64,000 nucleotides of DNA from Nocardia abscessus NBRC 100374. GTDB lineage: Bacteria > Actinomycetota > Actinomycetes > Mycobacteriales > Mycobacteriaceae. Location of the stretch: contig NZ_BAFP01000039.1 of assembly GCF_000308455.1 (NCBI RefSeq), forward strand, positions 62,001 through 126,000, in the 5' to 3' direction. The notes under the pieces were generated by a model. It made no database searches and was not told the origin of the DNA. It was given only the letters and a program-made list of their open reading frames with translations. This document shows positions 53,498-63,228 of this stretch, piece after piece. The translations under genes and the position numbers were made by a program. How positions within the stretch are numbered: the first letter of the stretch is position 1; the number at the start of each line of letters is the position of its first letter.

Positions 53498-54538
53498 ATG
53501 CCCGCCGAGGACCCGGGAGATGTCTTTCTCCGTCATCGAGGTGCGGTCCTCGACGCACTGCTGTCCGACCCTTCGCTCGGGCCTTCCGCGGCGTCGTCCT
53601 CCTCCGGTAGTGCGGAGTTCGGTGACAGCGCCGAGTTCGCAGCCGCGTCGCTCGGGTTGCCCGACCCCGACTCGGAGCCGCGGGAGGTCGCGCCGCGACG
53701 GCGCACCGGTGACGGCCCGAAGGCGAGTGAACGGATCCTCGCGCTGCTGAACGGGCAGGCGCAGGACGCCGCACCACCGGTGAGCTTGGGGAGCGACTAC
53801 TCCACGGTCGCCGCGCGGTCGAACGCACCCGCCGAGCCGGAACCGGAACCGGAACCGGAACGTCCGGCGACTCCGCAGGCCAACCGGCTCGCACCCGCAC
53901 AGCAGATCGCCAAGGACGCGCTCGTCCAACTCCGCAAACCCAGGGTCGCGCTGATCGTCGGCGCGGTGGTCGCCGTGCTGCTGGTACTGCTGCTGGTCAC
54001 CACCGGCGGTCAGGAGAAGACGGCGCAGGATCAGCTGCTGGTCGTCACGCCGCCGCCGACCCCCGCGGCGCCCGCGACCTCCGCCGCGCCACCTGCGAGT
54101 TCGATCATCCAGCCGAAGTCCGCGGACTCGAAGTGCCCGCCTGGCAGCACGTCGGCGATGGACGCTTTCGGCGGGCAGACGGGCAAGGCGTGGTCGTGCG
54201 TGCGCGCCTACAAGGTGGACGGTCAGGTCGTGACCATCGACCTGGGCAAGACGTATCAGATCGACTCGATCGGCATCGTGCCCGGCTGGGATCACATCAG
54301 CGCGGACGGCACCGATCAATGGGCGAAGTACCGCACTGTCAGCCGGGTTTCCTACCAGTTCGACGACGGCAACAAGACCGTCTACACGCAGCCGACTCTC
54401 GATCAACGCACTCTGGTGGTAACCAAGATGGAGCCCGCGGTGAGCGCGTCGAAGATCGTGCTGACAGTGCTGGAGTCCAAAGGCGATCCCACGGTCAACA
54501 CCACCGCCATCTCCTCGGTCGTCATCATGGGGCGCTGA
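53498..54538 (+). CDS. single-pass membrane protein with discoidin-like (glycan-binding type) outer domain
   Basis: A 346-residue protein. Residues 1-148 are cytoplasmic and acidic/Pro-rich with an EPEPEPEPE run at 113-121 and a helical patch PKASERILALLNG. A membrane helix spans about 149-168. The outer part after a Thr/Pro/Ala linker has a Cys pair (KCPPGSTSAMDAFGGQTGKAWSC, split for length here) and a discoidin-like beta domain: QVVTIDLGKTYQIDSIGIVPG, KIVLTVLESKG. This fits the NADase-type glycan-binding domain proteins of actinobacteria. Probable envelope sensor or adhesin; role with ESX is inference. Confidence 0.72.
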   Translation: MPAEDPGDVFLRHRGAVLDALLSDPSLGPSAASSSSGSAEFGDSAEFAAASLGLPDPDSEPREVAPRRRTGDGPKASERILALLNGQAQDAAPPVSLGSDYSTVAARSNAPAEPEPEPEPERPATPQANRLAPAQQIAKDALVQLRKPRVALIVGAVVAVLLVLLLVTTGGQEKTAQDQLLVVTPPPTPAAPATSAAPPASSIIQPKSADSKCPPGSTSAMDAFGGQTGKAWSCVRAYKVDGQVVTIDLGKTYQIDSIGIVPGWDHISADGTDQWAKYRTVSRVSYQFDDGNKTVYTQPTLDQRTLVVTKMEPAVSASKIVLTVLESKGDPTVNTTAISSVVIMGR

Positions 54539-54539
54539 G

Positions 54540-55220
54540 GTGTCCACGCTGCCCGAACTGGTATGCCAGTACTGCTCGCACCGCAACACCGGCGCGGATT
54601 CCCGCTGCGCGCACTGCGGAGCGCCGCTGCGCGCGGCCGTGGACGCGGTGAAGTCCGTGGGGGAGAAGCTGCCCGCTCAGGTCGCCGAAGTCGTCGAGAA
54701 AGTCGGCGGCGAGGCGAAAAGCATTGTGGACAAGGCGTATCCGCGCTGGCAGTGGCAGGCCGTCGGGGTTGTCCTGCTGCTGATGGTCGTGGCCGCGGTG
54801 CTGGCAGTCCGCTCCTGTTCGCTGCCGCTGCCGTCGAACATAGGGGGAACCGCGCCGGTCCGGGCAATGCCGGGTTCGCTCCGAACGGCGGCGACCTGTC
54901 AGCCGCTGGATGACGGCGGGCAGCGGGAGAAATGCGTCATCACCCCCACCGACCCGATGCTCTTCGGCGGTATAGCCGGCGGCCGCGAGATGACCTTCTA
55001 CGCCGAGCTGTTACCGCAGGATCGCTTGGCGGACAGCGTTTCTCGATGGCGCGCCGCGGGCGGCTCCGCGTTGGTCGACGGTCCCGTCTACGCGGCGATC
55101 GGTCCCTCGGCAACCGTCTGGTACGCCGACACCCGGACCGGTCTGCGGTTGGAGACGAGCACCTTCGCCAGTCGGACGGCCGCGCAGACCTTCCTGTCCC
55201 GGGCGGGACTGGTCCGCTGA
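54540..55220 (+). CDS. zinc-ribbon single-pass membrane protein
   Basis: A 226-residue protein. N-terminal zinc ribbon with Cys9-x2-Cys12 and Cys23-x2-Cys26, an amphipathic helix region (EKLPAQVAEVVEKVGGEAKSIVDK), a membrane helix at about 73-93 and an outer domain with two Cys (about 118 and 130). GTG starts one base after the preceding stop, so it is made with the discoidin-like protein. Paired cytoplasmic zinc ribbon and outer domain suggest an envelope signalling or assembly factor. Function unknown. Confidence 0.7.
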   Translation: MSTLPELVCQYCSHRNTGADSRCAHCGAPLRAAVDAVKSVGEKLPAQVAEVVEKVGGEAKSIVDKAYPRWQWQAVGVVLLLMVVAAVLAVRSCSLPLPSNIGGTAPVRAMPGSLRTAATCQPLDDGGQREKCVITPTDPMLFGGIAGGREMTFYAELLPQDRLADSVSRWRAAGGSALVDGPVYAAIGPSATVWYADTRTGLRLETSTFASRTAAQTFLSRAGLVR

Positions 55221-55310
55221 CATAGCGGCGCCGCCGCCGCCGGACTGCGGAAAATCCCTGATCCGGACGCACGCAACCCATGTCGGCCGCAGCCAATTAT
55301 TGTTACACTG

Positions 55311-55339
55311 TTGATTGTGCCGTTATTCAGCGGTACGTT
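55311..55339 (+). promoter_or_regulatory. gdh promoter with palindrome B as spacer
   Basis: -35 TTGATT (55311-55316), 17-bp spacer, -10 TACGTT (55334-55339). The palindrome GTGCCGTTATTCAGCGGTAC spans 55317-55336. A transcript starting near 55346 would have a leader of about 45 nt before the ATG at 55392. Confidence 0.7.
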
Positions 55340-55391
55340 ATTTGAGGTACGAAACACGTACGAGCGCAGTTCTCGGGAAGGCAACGGATCG

Positions 55392-58300
55392 ATGGTGGCA
55401 ACCACCCAGCAGACGATTTCACCGAAGCGGTTCCGCGATGATCCGACCGACCTGGAGGCGGCTTACTTCCGGTGGATCCAGCCCGGATCCTCGGCGTCGG
55501 CGATCACGGACCGGGCCGAACGGATCTTCCGGCAGCATCTGGAGCTGGCGGCCACCCGCGCGCCCGGCTCGGCGACCACCCGGGTCTACCGGCCCGACGA
55601 CAGTGCGGGGCTCGGCGCCGCGATTCAGATCGTCAACGACGACATGCCGTTGCTGGTCGACTCGGTCACCGCCGCGCTGCGCCGCCTCGGCGCGACGGTG
55701 ACCGAAGTCGTGCATCCGGTGTTCGACGTCACGCGCGACGCCGACGGCCGGGTGCTGTCCATCGCGCCCCGCGACGGCGTGGCCGAGACGGCCGGAGCCG
55801 CCGAGGGAAAGCCCCTGCGCGAGTCGTGGATTCACGTACAGCTGGGTGCGGGCTTGTCCGACGAACTGGTGGACCGGATCGAACAAGCGTTGCCGCCACT
55901 GCTGGCCGACCTGCGCCGAGTGGCCGTCGACACGCCGACCATGGTCGAGGTGCTCAACAACGTCGCCGACCAGCTCGATCAGGCCGCGCAGTGGGCCGGT
56001 GACGCGGAGATCCCGCAGACCGCCGGGCTGCTGCGCTGGCTGTCGGACGGGCACTTCACCACGCTCGGCTACGGCTACTACCACTTCCGCCGCTCCGCGC
56101 CGAGCGCGAACGCCGACTTCGTGCCGTGGCAGCTGCCGGGCACCGGACTCGGCGTTCTCGGCAACGGCGCCGACGCCGACATCAGCGTGCCCGTGGTCGG
56201 CGCGAAGCGCACGGTCCTGCGCATGGCCAACGGCTCGGTGGACTCGCTGCTGCCCGGCTCTCGCGACCTGTACTTCATCAGCGTGGCCGACTACGGGGCG
56301 AGCGATCCGAGCGGCCGTGCGTCCTGGGGCGACACCGTCAAGATGGTCAAGGGTGAACACGTCTTCGTCGGCACTTTCACCGTCGCGGGCCTGCACGAGA
56401 ACATCCTCGACATCCCGATCATCTCGCGGCGCGTGCTGCAGGTCATCGAATGGGCGGGTTTCGGCCTCGATTCGTTCTCCGGGCAGGCGATGCTGGAGAT
56501 GATGCAGTCCTTCCCGCGTGTGGAGCTGTTCTCCACCGACGCGCGCAGGCTGTTCGAAACCGTCTCCGCCGTCATGAATCTGGGCCTGCGGCGGCAGGTG
56601 CGGTTGTTCATCCGGCGTGATTCGCGCAGCGACACCATCTACTGCCTGGTCTACATGCCGCGCGATCGCTACTCCACCGAGGTGCGCCTGCGCATGGGCG
56701 AGATACTGCGCGAGCAGTTCGACGCCGAGCAGATCGCCTACTCGGCGCGGGCCACCGAATCGGAGCTGGCCGTCGTCTACTTCACGGTGCACCGCAAGCC
56801 GGGCGCGGAGGCCGCCGACATCTCCGAGGACAATCGCGAGCGCATCCAGGAACTGCTGCTGGCGACGACCTGGACCTGGAGCGACCGGCTGGTCGCCGAG
56901 GCCGCGGGCGTGTCCGACGTGCCGCAGGCGCTGGTCACCGACTACGCGGCGGCCTTCCCGGCGAGCTACCAGCAGGAGCACGAGCCCGCGCACGCCCTCA
57001 CCGACCTGCGGCGCCTCGAGCGGCTGGCCGACGGCGCGATCGACACCGATCTCTACCGTCAGGGCGAGTCCGGCTCCGCGGAGTGGCGATTCACGCTCTA
57101 CGTCGCGGGTGAGGGCGTCTCGCTGAGCCGGGTGCTGCCGGTTCTGCACAGTCTCGGTGTGGAGGTGGTCGACGAGCGGCCCTACCGCATCGCGCTGGCG
57201 GACCGGCCGGACCGCTGGATCTACGACTTCGGGCTGCGCGTGCCCGCCGCGGCGCTGCGGGAAGCGCTCGACAGTGAGCCGCTCGCGCAGGCCGGGCATT
57301 CCGTCGAGGCCGCCTCGCTGCCGGAAACGAGTGTGCGACGGCGTTTTCCGGATGCGGTCACCGCGATGTGGTTCGGCCGCGCCGAAGTCGACGGACTGAA
57401 CGAACTGGTGCTGCGCGCCGGCCTGCACTGGCGTGAGGTGGCCCTGCTGCGGGCCTACGCGAAGTATCTGCAGCAGGCCGGATTCGCCTACACCCTGGGC
57501 AACATCACGCGCGTCCTGCTCAACCACCCGGCGACGGCGCGGTCGTGCATCGACCTGTTCGCCGCGTACTTCGACCCGGACGGCGTCGGCGCGGAAGCGA
57601 CCGACCGGGCCACGGAGATCGCGCAGCGGGTGCAGGCCGAGATCGACGCCGTGGTCAGCCTGGACACCGATCGCATCCTGCGGGCACTGTTCGGCTTGAT
57701 CGAGGCGACGCTGCGCACCAACTACTACCGGCGCGACGAGGCGGGCGCTGCGCTGGACTATCTGTCGGTCAAGCTGAATCCGCACGCGATCGCCGAACTG
57801 CCCAAGCCCCGCCCGCAATTCGAGATCTTCGTGTACTCGCCCCGGGTGGAAGGCGTGCACCTGCGCTTCGGATCGGTGGCGCGTGGTGGTTTGCGGTGGT
57901 CGGACCGTCTGGAGGACTTCCGCACCGAAATCCTCGGTCTGGTCAAGGCGCAGGCAGTGAAGAACGCCGTGATCGTGCCGGTGGGCGCGAAAGGTGGCTT
58001 CGTGGTGAAGCAACCGCCCACGGCCACCGGTGATCCCGTCGCGGACCGGCAGGCGTTGGGTGCGGAAGGTGTCGCCTGCTACCGCACCTTCATCTCCGGC
58101 TTGCTGGACATCACCGACAACGTCGACCGCGCGACCGGGGAAGTGCTTCCGCCCGCGCAGGTGGTGCGCCGGGACGGTGACGACACCTACCTGGTCGTGG
58201 CGGCCGACAAGGGCACCGCGACATTCTCCGACATCGCCAACGACGTGGCCCTGAGCTACGGCTTCTGGCTCGGTGACGCGTTCGCCTCCGGTGGTTCGGC

Positions 58301-60335
58301 GGGTTATGACCACAAGGCGATGGGTATCACCGCCAAGGGCGCCTGGGAGAGCGTGAAACGCCACTTCCGGGAGATGGAGATCGACACTCAGACCCAGGAT
58401 TTCACTGTGGTGGGTGTGGGCGACATGAGCGGTGACGTGTTCGGCAACGGCATGCTCCTGTCCGAGCACATCCGCTTGGTGGCCGCGTTCGACCATCGCC
58501 ACATCTTCCTCGACCCGATTCCCGACGCCGCCCGTTCCTATCGGGAGCGGCAGCGGATGTTCGCGTTGCCTAGGTCGTCGTGGGCCGACTACGACAAGTC
58601 GCTGATCAGCTCCGGCGGCGGCATCTACGACCGTTCCGCCAAGGCGATCCCGGTGACCCCGGAGGTGCGCGCGGCACTCGACCTCCCCCCGAACGTGACT
58701 ACGCTGTCCCCGCCGGAAATGATCAAAGCCATTTTCCTGGCCCCCGTGGATCTGCTGTGGAACGGCGGTATCGGCACCTACATCAAGGCGAGCACCGAGA
58801 CCAACGCCGAGGTTGGCGACAAGTCCAACGACGCGGTGCGGGTGAACGCCGACCGGCTGCGGGTGAAGGTGATCGGCGAGGGCGGCAACTTGGGCGCCAC
58901 GGCGCTGGGCCGGATCGAGTTCTGCCGCAACGGCGGACGGATGAACACCGACGCGCTGGACAACTCGGCGGGTGTGGACTGCTCCGACCACGAGGTCAAC
59001 ATCAAGATCCTGCTCGACGCCGTGGTCTCCAGCGGCGAACTCGAGGTCGCCGAGCGCAATCCGCTGCTGGCCTCGATGACCGACGAGGTCTCCGAGCTCG
59101 TGCTGCGGGACAACATCTCGCAGAACTTCCGGCTCGGGATGTCGCGGGCCGACGCGGCGGGCATGTCCGGCGTGCACGGCAGGCTGATCAACGACCTCGA
59201 ACAGCGCCGCGGTCTGGACCGTGAGCTGGAGGCGTTGCCCACCGAGGCGGAGCTGGCCCGTCGCGCGGCCGAAGGGACCGGGCTCACCTCGCCCGAGCTG
59301 GCGAATCTCATGGCGCACGTGAAGCTGTCGCTCAAGGCCGACCTGCTGGCCGGCGACCTGCTCGACAGCGCGGCGTTCGCCTCGGTGCTGCCGGCCTACT
59401 TCCCCGCGCCGCTGCGCGAACGGTTCGCCTCCGCGATCGGCAGGCACCCACTGCGGCGCGAGATCGTGGCCACCGTCGTGGTCAACGAGATGGTCGACTA
59501 CGGCGGGATCACCTATGCCTTCCGGCTCGCGGAAGAGGCCGGGGCGACCACCGACGACGCGGTGCGCGCGTACAAGGCGGCGGTGGATATCTTCGATCTG
59601 CACACGCTCTGGGAGCGGATCAGGCAGACGCCGATGTCCACGGCGGCGCGCAACGAACTGGAGTTGGAAACCAAGCGCACCCTCGACCGGGCGTCACGCT
59701 GGCTGCTGTCCAACCGGCCGCAGCCGATCGCGATCGGCGCGGACATCGCCCGGTACCGCGAGGGCGTGCGTGCCCTGTCCGGCCAGGTGCCCGCCTGGCT
59801 GGCCGGCGAGCTGACCGACGATCTCGCCGAGCGTTCGCGGCGGTCGATCTCCCGCGGCGCGCCGCGGGAGCTGGCCGAGGAGGCGTTCGGGCTGATCCAC
59901 CTGTTCCCGCTGCTGGACGTGATCGATCTGGCCGACATCGCCGAGCGCGACGCGGCGGAGGTCGCGGTGCTGTACTACGCGCTCAACGAGCACTTCCAGA
60001 TCGAACGGCTGCTGACCGCGGTGAGCAAACTGGAGCGTGGCGGGCGCTGGCGGGCGCTGGCGCGCCTCGCCGTCCGCGAGGATCTCTACGATTCGCTGCG
60101 GTCGCTGACCCTCGACGTGCTCACCGCGACCGAACCGCAGGACAGCACCGCCGAGAAGATCGCGTACTGGGAGTCGACCAACCGGTCACGGCTGGCCCGT
60201 GCCGGTGCGTCGCTGGCGCAGATCTTCGCCGCCGAAACGCACGATCTCGCCGCGCTCTCGGTGGCGGCGCGGCAGGTCCGCGGCATGGTGACCGGCAGTG
60301 AGTCGACGGCCGTGTCACCGACGGTCGCGGGCTGA
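55392..60335 (+). CDS. gdh: large NAD-dependent glutamate dehydrogenase
   Basis: A 1647-residue enzyme of the 180-kDa GDH class that converts glutamate to 2-oxoglutarate and ammonia. The N-terminal third holds ACT-like regulatory regions (DDMPLLVDSVTAALRRLGATVTEVVHPVF). The catalytic part shows RGGLRWSDRLEDFRTEILGL, VGAKGGFVVK with the catalytic Lys, and SSGGGIYDRSAKAIP; the NAD domain contains VIGEGGNLGATALGRIEF. In M. tuberculosis this enzyme (Rv2476c) is inhibited by GarA, whose phosphorylation by PknG relieves inhibition. ATG 55392 is chosen because the frame upstream contains the promoter. Confidence 0.95.
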   Translation: MVATTQQTISPKRFRDDPTDLEAAYFRWIQPGSSASAITDRAERIFRQHLELAATRAPGSATTRVYRPDDSAGLGAAIQIVNDDMPLLVDSVTAALRRLGATVTEVVHPVFDVTRDADGRVLSIAPRDGVAETAGAAEGKPLRESWIHVQLGAGLSDELVDRIEQALPPLLADLRRVAVDTPTMVEVLNNVADQLDQAAQWAGDAEIPQTAGLLRWLSDGHFTTLGYGYYHFRRSAPSANADFVPWQLPGTGLGVLGNGADADISVPVVGAKRTVLRMANGSVDSLLPGSRDLYFISVADYGASDPSGRASWGDTVKMVKGEHVFVGTFTVAGLHENILDIPIISRRVLQVIEWAGFGLDSFSGQAMLEMMQSFPRVELFSTDARRLFETVSAVMNLGLRRQVRLFIRRDSRSDTIYCLVYMPRDRYSTEVRLRMGEILREQFDAEQIAYSARATESELAVVYFTVHRKPGAEAADISEDNRERIQELLLATTWTWSDRLVAEAAGVSDVPQALVTDYAAAFPASYQQEHEPAHALTDLRRLERLADGAIDTDLYRQGESGSAEWRFTLYVAGEGVSLSRVLPVLHSLGVEVVDERPYRIALADRPDRWIYDFGLRVPAAALREALDSEPLAQAGHSVEAASLPETSVRRRFPDAVTAMWFGRAEVDGLNELVLRAGLHWREVALLRAYAKYLQQAGFAYTLGNITRVLLNHPATARSCIDLFAAYFDPDGVGAEATDRATEIAQRVQAEIDAVVSLDTDRILRALFGLIEATLRTNYYRRDEAGAALDYLSVKLNPHAIAELPKPRPQFEIFVYSPRVEGVHLRFGSVARGGLRWSDRLEDFRTEILGLVKAQAVKNAVIVPVGAKGGFVVKQPPTATGDPVADRQALGAEGVACYRTFISGLLDITDNVDRATGEVLPPAQVVRRDGDDTYLVVAADKGTATFSDIANDVALSYGFWLGDAFASGGSAGYDHKAMGITAKGAWESVKRHFREMEIDTQTQDFTVVGVGDMSGDVFGNGMLLSEHIRLVAAFDHRHIFLDPIPDAARSYRERQRMFALPRSSWADYDKSLISSGGGIYDRSAKAIPVTPEVRAALDLPPNVTTLSPPEMIKAIFLAPVDLLWNGGIGTYIKASTETNAEVGDKSNDAVRVNADRLRVKVIGEGGNLGATALGRIEFCRNGGRMNTDALDNSAGVDCSDHEVNIKILLDAVVSSGELEVAERNPLLASMTDEVSELVLRDNISQNFRLGMSRADAAGMSGVHGRLINDLEQRRGLDRELEALPTEAELARRAAEGTGLTSPELANLMAHVKLSLKADLLAGDLLDSAAFASVLPAYFPAPLRERFASAIGRHPLRREIVATVVVNEMVDYGGITYAFRLAEEAGATTDDAVRAYKAAVDIFDLHTLWERIRQTPMSTAARNELELETKRTLDRASRWLLSNRPQPIAIGADIARYREGVRALSGQVPAWLAGELTDDLAERSRRSISRGAPRELAEEAFGLIHLFPLLDVIDLADIAERDAAEVAVLYYALNEHFQIERLLTAVSKLERGGRWRALARLAVREDLYDSLRSLTLDVLTATEPQDSTAEKIAYWESTNRSRLARAGASLAQIFAAETHDLAALSVAARQVRGMVTGSESTAVSPTVAG

Positions 60336-60350
60336 TCGACCGCACGATGC

Positions 60351-60383
60351 CCGGAGGCAGGCGCGCTCGGCGTCAGCCTCCGG
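60351..60383. terminator. hairpin between convergent gdh and SPFH genes
   Basis: CCGGAGGC (60351-60358) pairs with GCCTCCGG (60376-60383) around a 17-nt loop, 15 bp after the gdh stop and overlapping the end of the minus-strand gene. No T tract; moderate support. Confidence 0.35.
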
Positions 60384-61434
60384 ACATCGGCGTTCCGCAG
60401 TCACCGCAGAACTTGGCGTTGGGACTCGATTCCGCGCCGCAGCTCGGGCAGTGCCGCGGCTGCGGCGTCAGGCGCGCTCCACAGTTCATGCAGAATTTGG
60501 CGCCCGCCGGATTTGCGGTCTGGCAAGCGGTACAAGCGGTTTGGCCCGTTTCCGGTGCGGTGGCAGGCGGCGGCGCGGGGGAGGGGCCGCCGACGTGCTG
60601 GCCGATGGCGCTCAAACTCAATGCCGCGCCGAGGAACCCACCTTCGGCGCCGTGGTGGTGACCGTGCGCGAAACCTTGGCTCGCACCGAGCGCGAGTTCG
60701 CCCGCGGCGTAGCGCTGGAAGTCTCCGGTGAGACGGATGTACTTGACGTCTTTGGCGAGTCGCTTCAGCCGGTCGGCGTCCTCCGGCGCCAGACTGATGT
60801 CGAAGTTGCCCAGCCGTGGAATCCGCAACCCATATTCGTACAGTGCGGTGTTGGTCTGGCGCAGTACCGCGCTCTCGATCGGCTGCAGCTGCGCCGAGAG
60901 GCCGAGCACCTGCCAGTCGCCGCGCGAGATACCCTGCGTGACGGCAATTTTCATCGACTTGAGGAGCAGGTCGGCGCACCAGCTCTGTACTCGGTCCTGA
61001 TCGGTGAGATCGGCGGTGCCCGCCAGCGCGGTGATCAGCTCGGCCGGATCGCGGACGGTGAGTGCGAACTCGCCGAAGACCCGCAGCGTCACCACCTGCT
61101 CGCTGACCGGGTCGAGGATGTCGGCCAGCCGCCCGCCGAAGCGAATCCCGGGGAACTCTCTCGTGGAGACGAAATACAGCTCGGCCCGGTAGTAGTTGCC
61201 GCCGGTGACGGTGTCGACGAGCGCGCCGAGCACCGGCAGCTCGTCGGCGTCGATGCGGTGGCGTCCCGGGCCCATCGCGCCGACCACTTGCCCGGACTTG
61301 ACGAAGAGGGCGAGCTGGTCTGCGTTGACCATCGCACGGGTGTAGCGGCGAATGTTGACATCCGGCCACTTGTAGACCAGCTGATTCTTGCGGTCCTCCG
61401 GGACCGCGACGAACTCCCGCTCGAACCAGGCCAT
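60373..61434 (-). CDS. SPFH/band-7 domain protein with two zinc ribbons
   Basis: A 353-residue protein. Residues 10-265 are an SPFH-like domain of the virion-core-protein type (ADQLALFVKSGQVVGAMGPGRHRI, YYRAELYFVST, FGEFALTVRDPAELI). A His/Gly linker (GFAHGHHHGAEGG) leads to two zinc ribbons near the C-terminus (CTACQTANPAGAKFCMNCG and CPSCGAESSPNAKFCGDCG). There is no membrane anchor; such proteins form membrane-associated assemblies in stress response or cargo encapsulation. Divergent from the permease gene, with palindrome B promoters facing both ways. Confidence 0.85.
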   Translation of the reverse strand: MAWFEREFVAVPEDRKNQLVYKWPDVNIRRYTRAMVNADQLALFVKSGQVVGAMGPGRHRIDADELPVLGALVDTVTGGNYYRAELYFVSTREFPGIRFGGRLADILDPVSEQVVTLRVFGEFALTVRDPAELITALAGTADLTDQDRVQSWCADLLLKSMKIAVTQGISRGDWQVLGLSAQLQPIESAVLRQTNTALYEYGLRIPRLGNFDISLAPEDADRLKRLAKDVKYIRLTGDFQRYAAGELALGASQGFAHGHHHGAEGGFLGAALSLSAIGQHVGGPSPAPPPATAPETGQTACTACQTANPAGAKFCMNCGARLTPQPRHCPSCGAESSPNAKFCGDCGTPMSGG

Positions 61435-61464
61435 CTGCGCTCCCTCATCCGGTATATCTCATCG

Positions 61465-61493
61465 AGCGTACCGATAACCGGTGGTACGTTCAA
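61465..61493 (-). promoter_or_regulatory. SPFH gene promoter with palindrome B as spacer
   Basis: On the minus strand: -35 TTGAAC (61493-61488), 17-bp spacer, -10 TACGCT (61470-61465). The palindrome GTACCACCGGTTATCGGTAC spans 61487-61468. The arms deviate more than in the gdh and ansP copies. Confidence 0.55.
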
Positions 61494-61577
61494 CGAATAA
61501 GTTCGGTATCGCCGCTGCTCGGGCGCCCTTTTGTCAAAGTCTTTGATGTCCAGCGTGTTACAAGGTGCGAATCGCTA

Positions 61578-61606
61578 TTGAACGTGCCGCTATCTAACGG
61601 TACATT
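61578..61606 (+). promoter_or_regulatory. permease promoter with palindrome B as spacer
   Basis: -35 TTGAAC (61578-61583), 17-bp spacer, -10 TACATT (61601-61606). The palindrome GTGCCGCTATCTAACGGTAC spans 61584-61603 and is the best copy in the window. Leader to the ATG is about 34 nt. Confidence 0.72.
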
Positions 61607-61646
61607 GAGCGAAGTTATGATCGCCGTCACCTGAAAGGCCATCGAC

Positions 61647-63188
61647 ATGACCACAGTTCGACCACCCGCGGACGCGCCCGCGCAGGCTGCCGCGCTCGAA
61701 GACGAGGACTCGGGCTACCACAAGTCGCTGCGCCCGCGTCAGCTGCAGATGATCGCGATCGGTGGTGCGATCGGCACCGGGTTGTTCCTCGGTGCGGGTG
61801 GCCGGCTGGCCAGTGCGGGACCAGGGCTCTTCATCGTGTACGCCATCTGCGGCGTGTTCGTGTTCTTCATCCTGCGGGCGCTCGGTGAGCTGGTGCTGCA
61901 TCGCCCCTCCTCGGGATCGTTCGTCTCCTACGCCCGTGAGTTCTACGGCGAGAAGCTGGCATTCGCCGTCGGGTGGATGTACTTCTTCCACTGGTGCATG
62001 ACCGGGATCGTAGACATCACCGCCATCGCGACATATGTCCATTACTGGGGAGCGTTCGAGGCGATACCACAGTGGCTGATCGCCCTGGTCTCCCTGGCCG
62101 TCGTGGTGAGCATCAACCTCGTCTCGGTCAAGTGGTTCGGTGAGCTCGAGTTCTGGGCCGCGCTGATCAAGGTGATCGCGCTGGTCGCCTTCCTGATCAT
62201 CGGCACGGTGTTCCTCGCGGGCCGCTTCAAGGTCGACGGGCAGGTCACCGGCCCGAGTGTCATCTCGGACAACGGCGGGCTGTTCCCGTCCGGACTCCTT
62301 CCGCTGGTCCTGGTCACCACCGGTGTCGTATTCGCCTACGCCGCCGTGGAACTGGTCGGCACCGCGGCCGGTGAGGCGGAGAACCCGGAGAAGATCATGC
62401 CGCGCGCGATCAACTCCGTGATCGCCCGGATCGCGCTGTTCTACGTGGGTTCGCTGGTCCTGCTCGCGCTGCTGCTGCCCTACACCGCGTTCAAGAACGG
62501 TGAGAGCCCCTTCGTCACGTTCTTCTCCCGGCTCGGCGTGGACGGCGCCGGTTCGGTGATGAACCTCGTCGTGCTCACCGCGGCGTTCTCCAGCCTGAAC
62601 GCGGGCCTCTACTCGACCGGCCGCATCCTGCGTTCGATGTCGATGAACGGCAGCGCGCCCACCATCGCGGCGCGGATGTCCGGCGGCGGCGTGCCCTACG
62701 TCGGCATCCTGGCCACCGGTGCGGTCGCGCTGATCGGCGTCGGCCTGAACGCGGTGGTGCCGGAGCAGGCCTTCGAGATCGTGCTGAACATGTCCGCGCT
62801 GGGCACCATCTTCGCGTGGACCGCGATCGTGGTCTGCCAGCTGCAGCTGTGGCGCTGGTCGCGCACCGGCCGCGTGGAACGGCCGTCGTTCCGGTTGATC
62901 GGCGCTCCGTACACGAGCTTCGCCACGCTGGTGTTCCTGGCGACCGTGGTCGTGCTGATGGCGTTCAGCGACGACCACGTGCAGCGTGGTGCGGTGATCG
63001 CGATGATCGTCATCATGGTTCCCGCGCTCGTCGGTGGCTGGTTCCTCGCCCGCAAGCGAGTGCTGCAGATCGCGGAGATCCGCCAGGGCATCACCGGCCA
63101 GTTCCCGGTCCTGGCCGAGCGGCCCCAGCGCCGCGCGACGAGCAGCGACAACACCGTGGTGATCCTCGACAAGCCCGACGAAGAGTGA
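61647..63188 (+). CDS. ansP: APC-family amino acid permease, AnsP-like
   Basis: A 513-residue transporter with about 12 membrane helices. The first helix has the unwound substrate site [16 protein letters not shown], followed by [38 protein letters not shown] is typical of the asparagine permease AnsP and its relatives in the AAT subfamily. It would import L-asparagine, or another polar amino acid, by proton symport. Next to gdh and pknG, and controlled by the same palindrome as gdh, it fits a nitrogen-assimilation role. Substrate is inferred from family resemblance only. Confidence 0.82.
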   Translation: MTTVRPPADAPAQAAALEDEDSGYHKSLRPRQLQMIAIGGAIGTGLFLGAGGRLASAGPGLFIVYAICGVFVFFILRALGELVLHRPSSGSFVSYAREFYGEKLAFAVGWMYFFHWCMTGIVDITAIATYVHYWGAFEAIPQWLIALVSLAVVVSINLVSVKWFGELEFWAALIKVIALVAFLIIGTVFLAGRFKVDGQVTGPSVISDNGGLFPSGLLPLVLVTTGVVFAYAAVELVGTAAGEAENPEKIMPRAINSVIARIALFYVGSLVLLALLLPYTAFKNGESPFVTFFSRLGVDGAGSVMNLVVLTAAFSSLNAGLYSTGRILRSMSMNGSAPTIAARMSGGGVPYVGILATGAVALIGVGLNAVVPEQAFEIVLNMSALGTIFAWTAIVVCQLQLWRWSRTGRVERPSFRLIGAPYTSFATLVFLATVVVLMAFSDDHVQRGAVIAMIVIMVPALVGGWFLARKRVLQIAEIRQGITGQFPVLAERPQRRATSSDNTVVILDKPDEE

Positions 63189-63194
63189 AGTAGT

Positions 63195-63225
63195 ATCCGC
63201 CCCGGGCCGTACGCCCGGGGCGGAT
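63195..63225 (+). terminator. intrinsic terminator after the permease gene
   Basis: ATCCGCCCCGGG (63195-63206) pairs perfectly with CCCGGGGCGGAT (63214-63225) around a 7-nt loop, 6 bp after the stop and followed by CTATT. A strong 12-bp stem separating the permease from pknG. Confidence 0.8.
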
Positions 63226-63228
63226 CTA

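Noticed and set aside
55419..59603. 1394-residue open frame on the minus strand opposite gdh
   Set aside because: Same shadow effect; no family similarity, while gdh motifs are intact on the plus strand.
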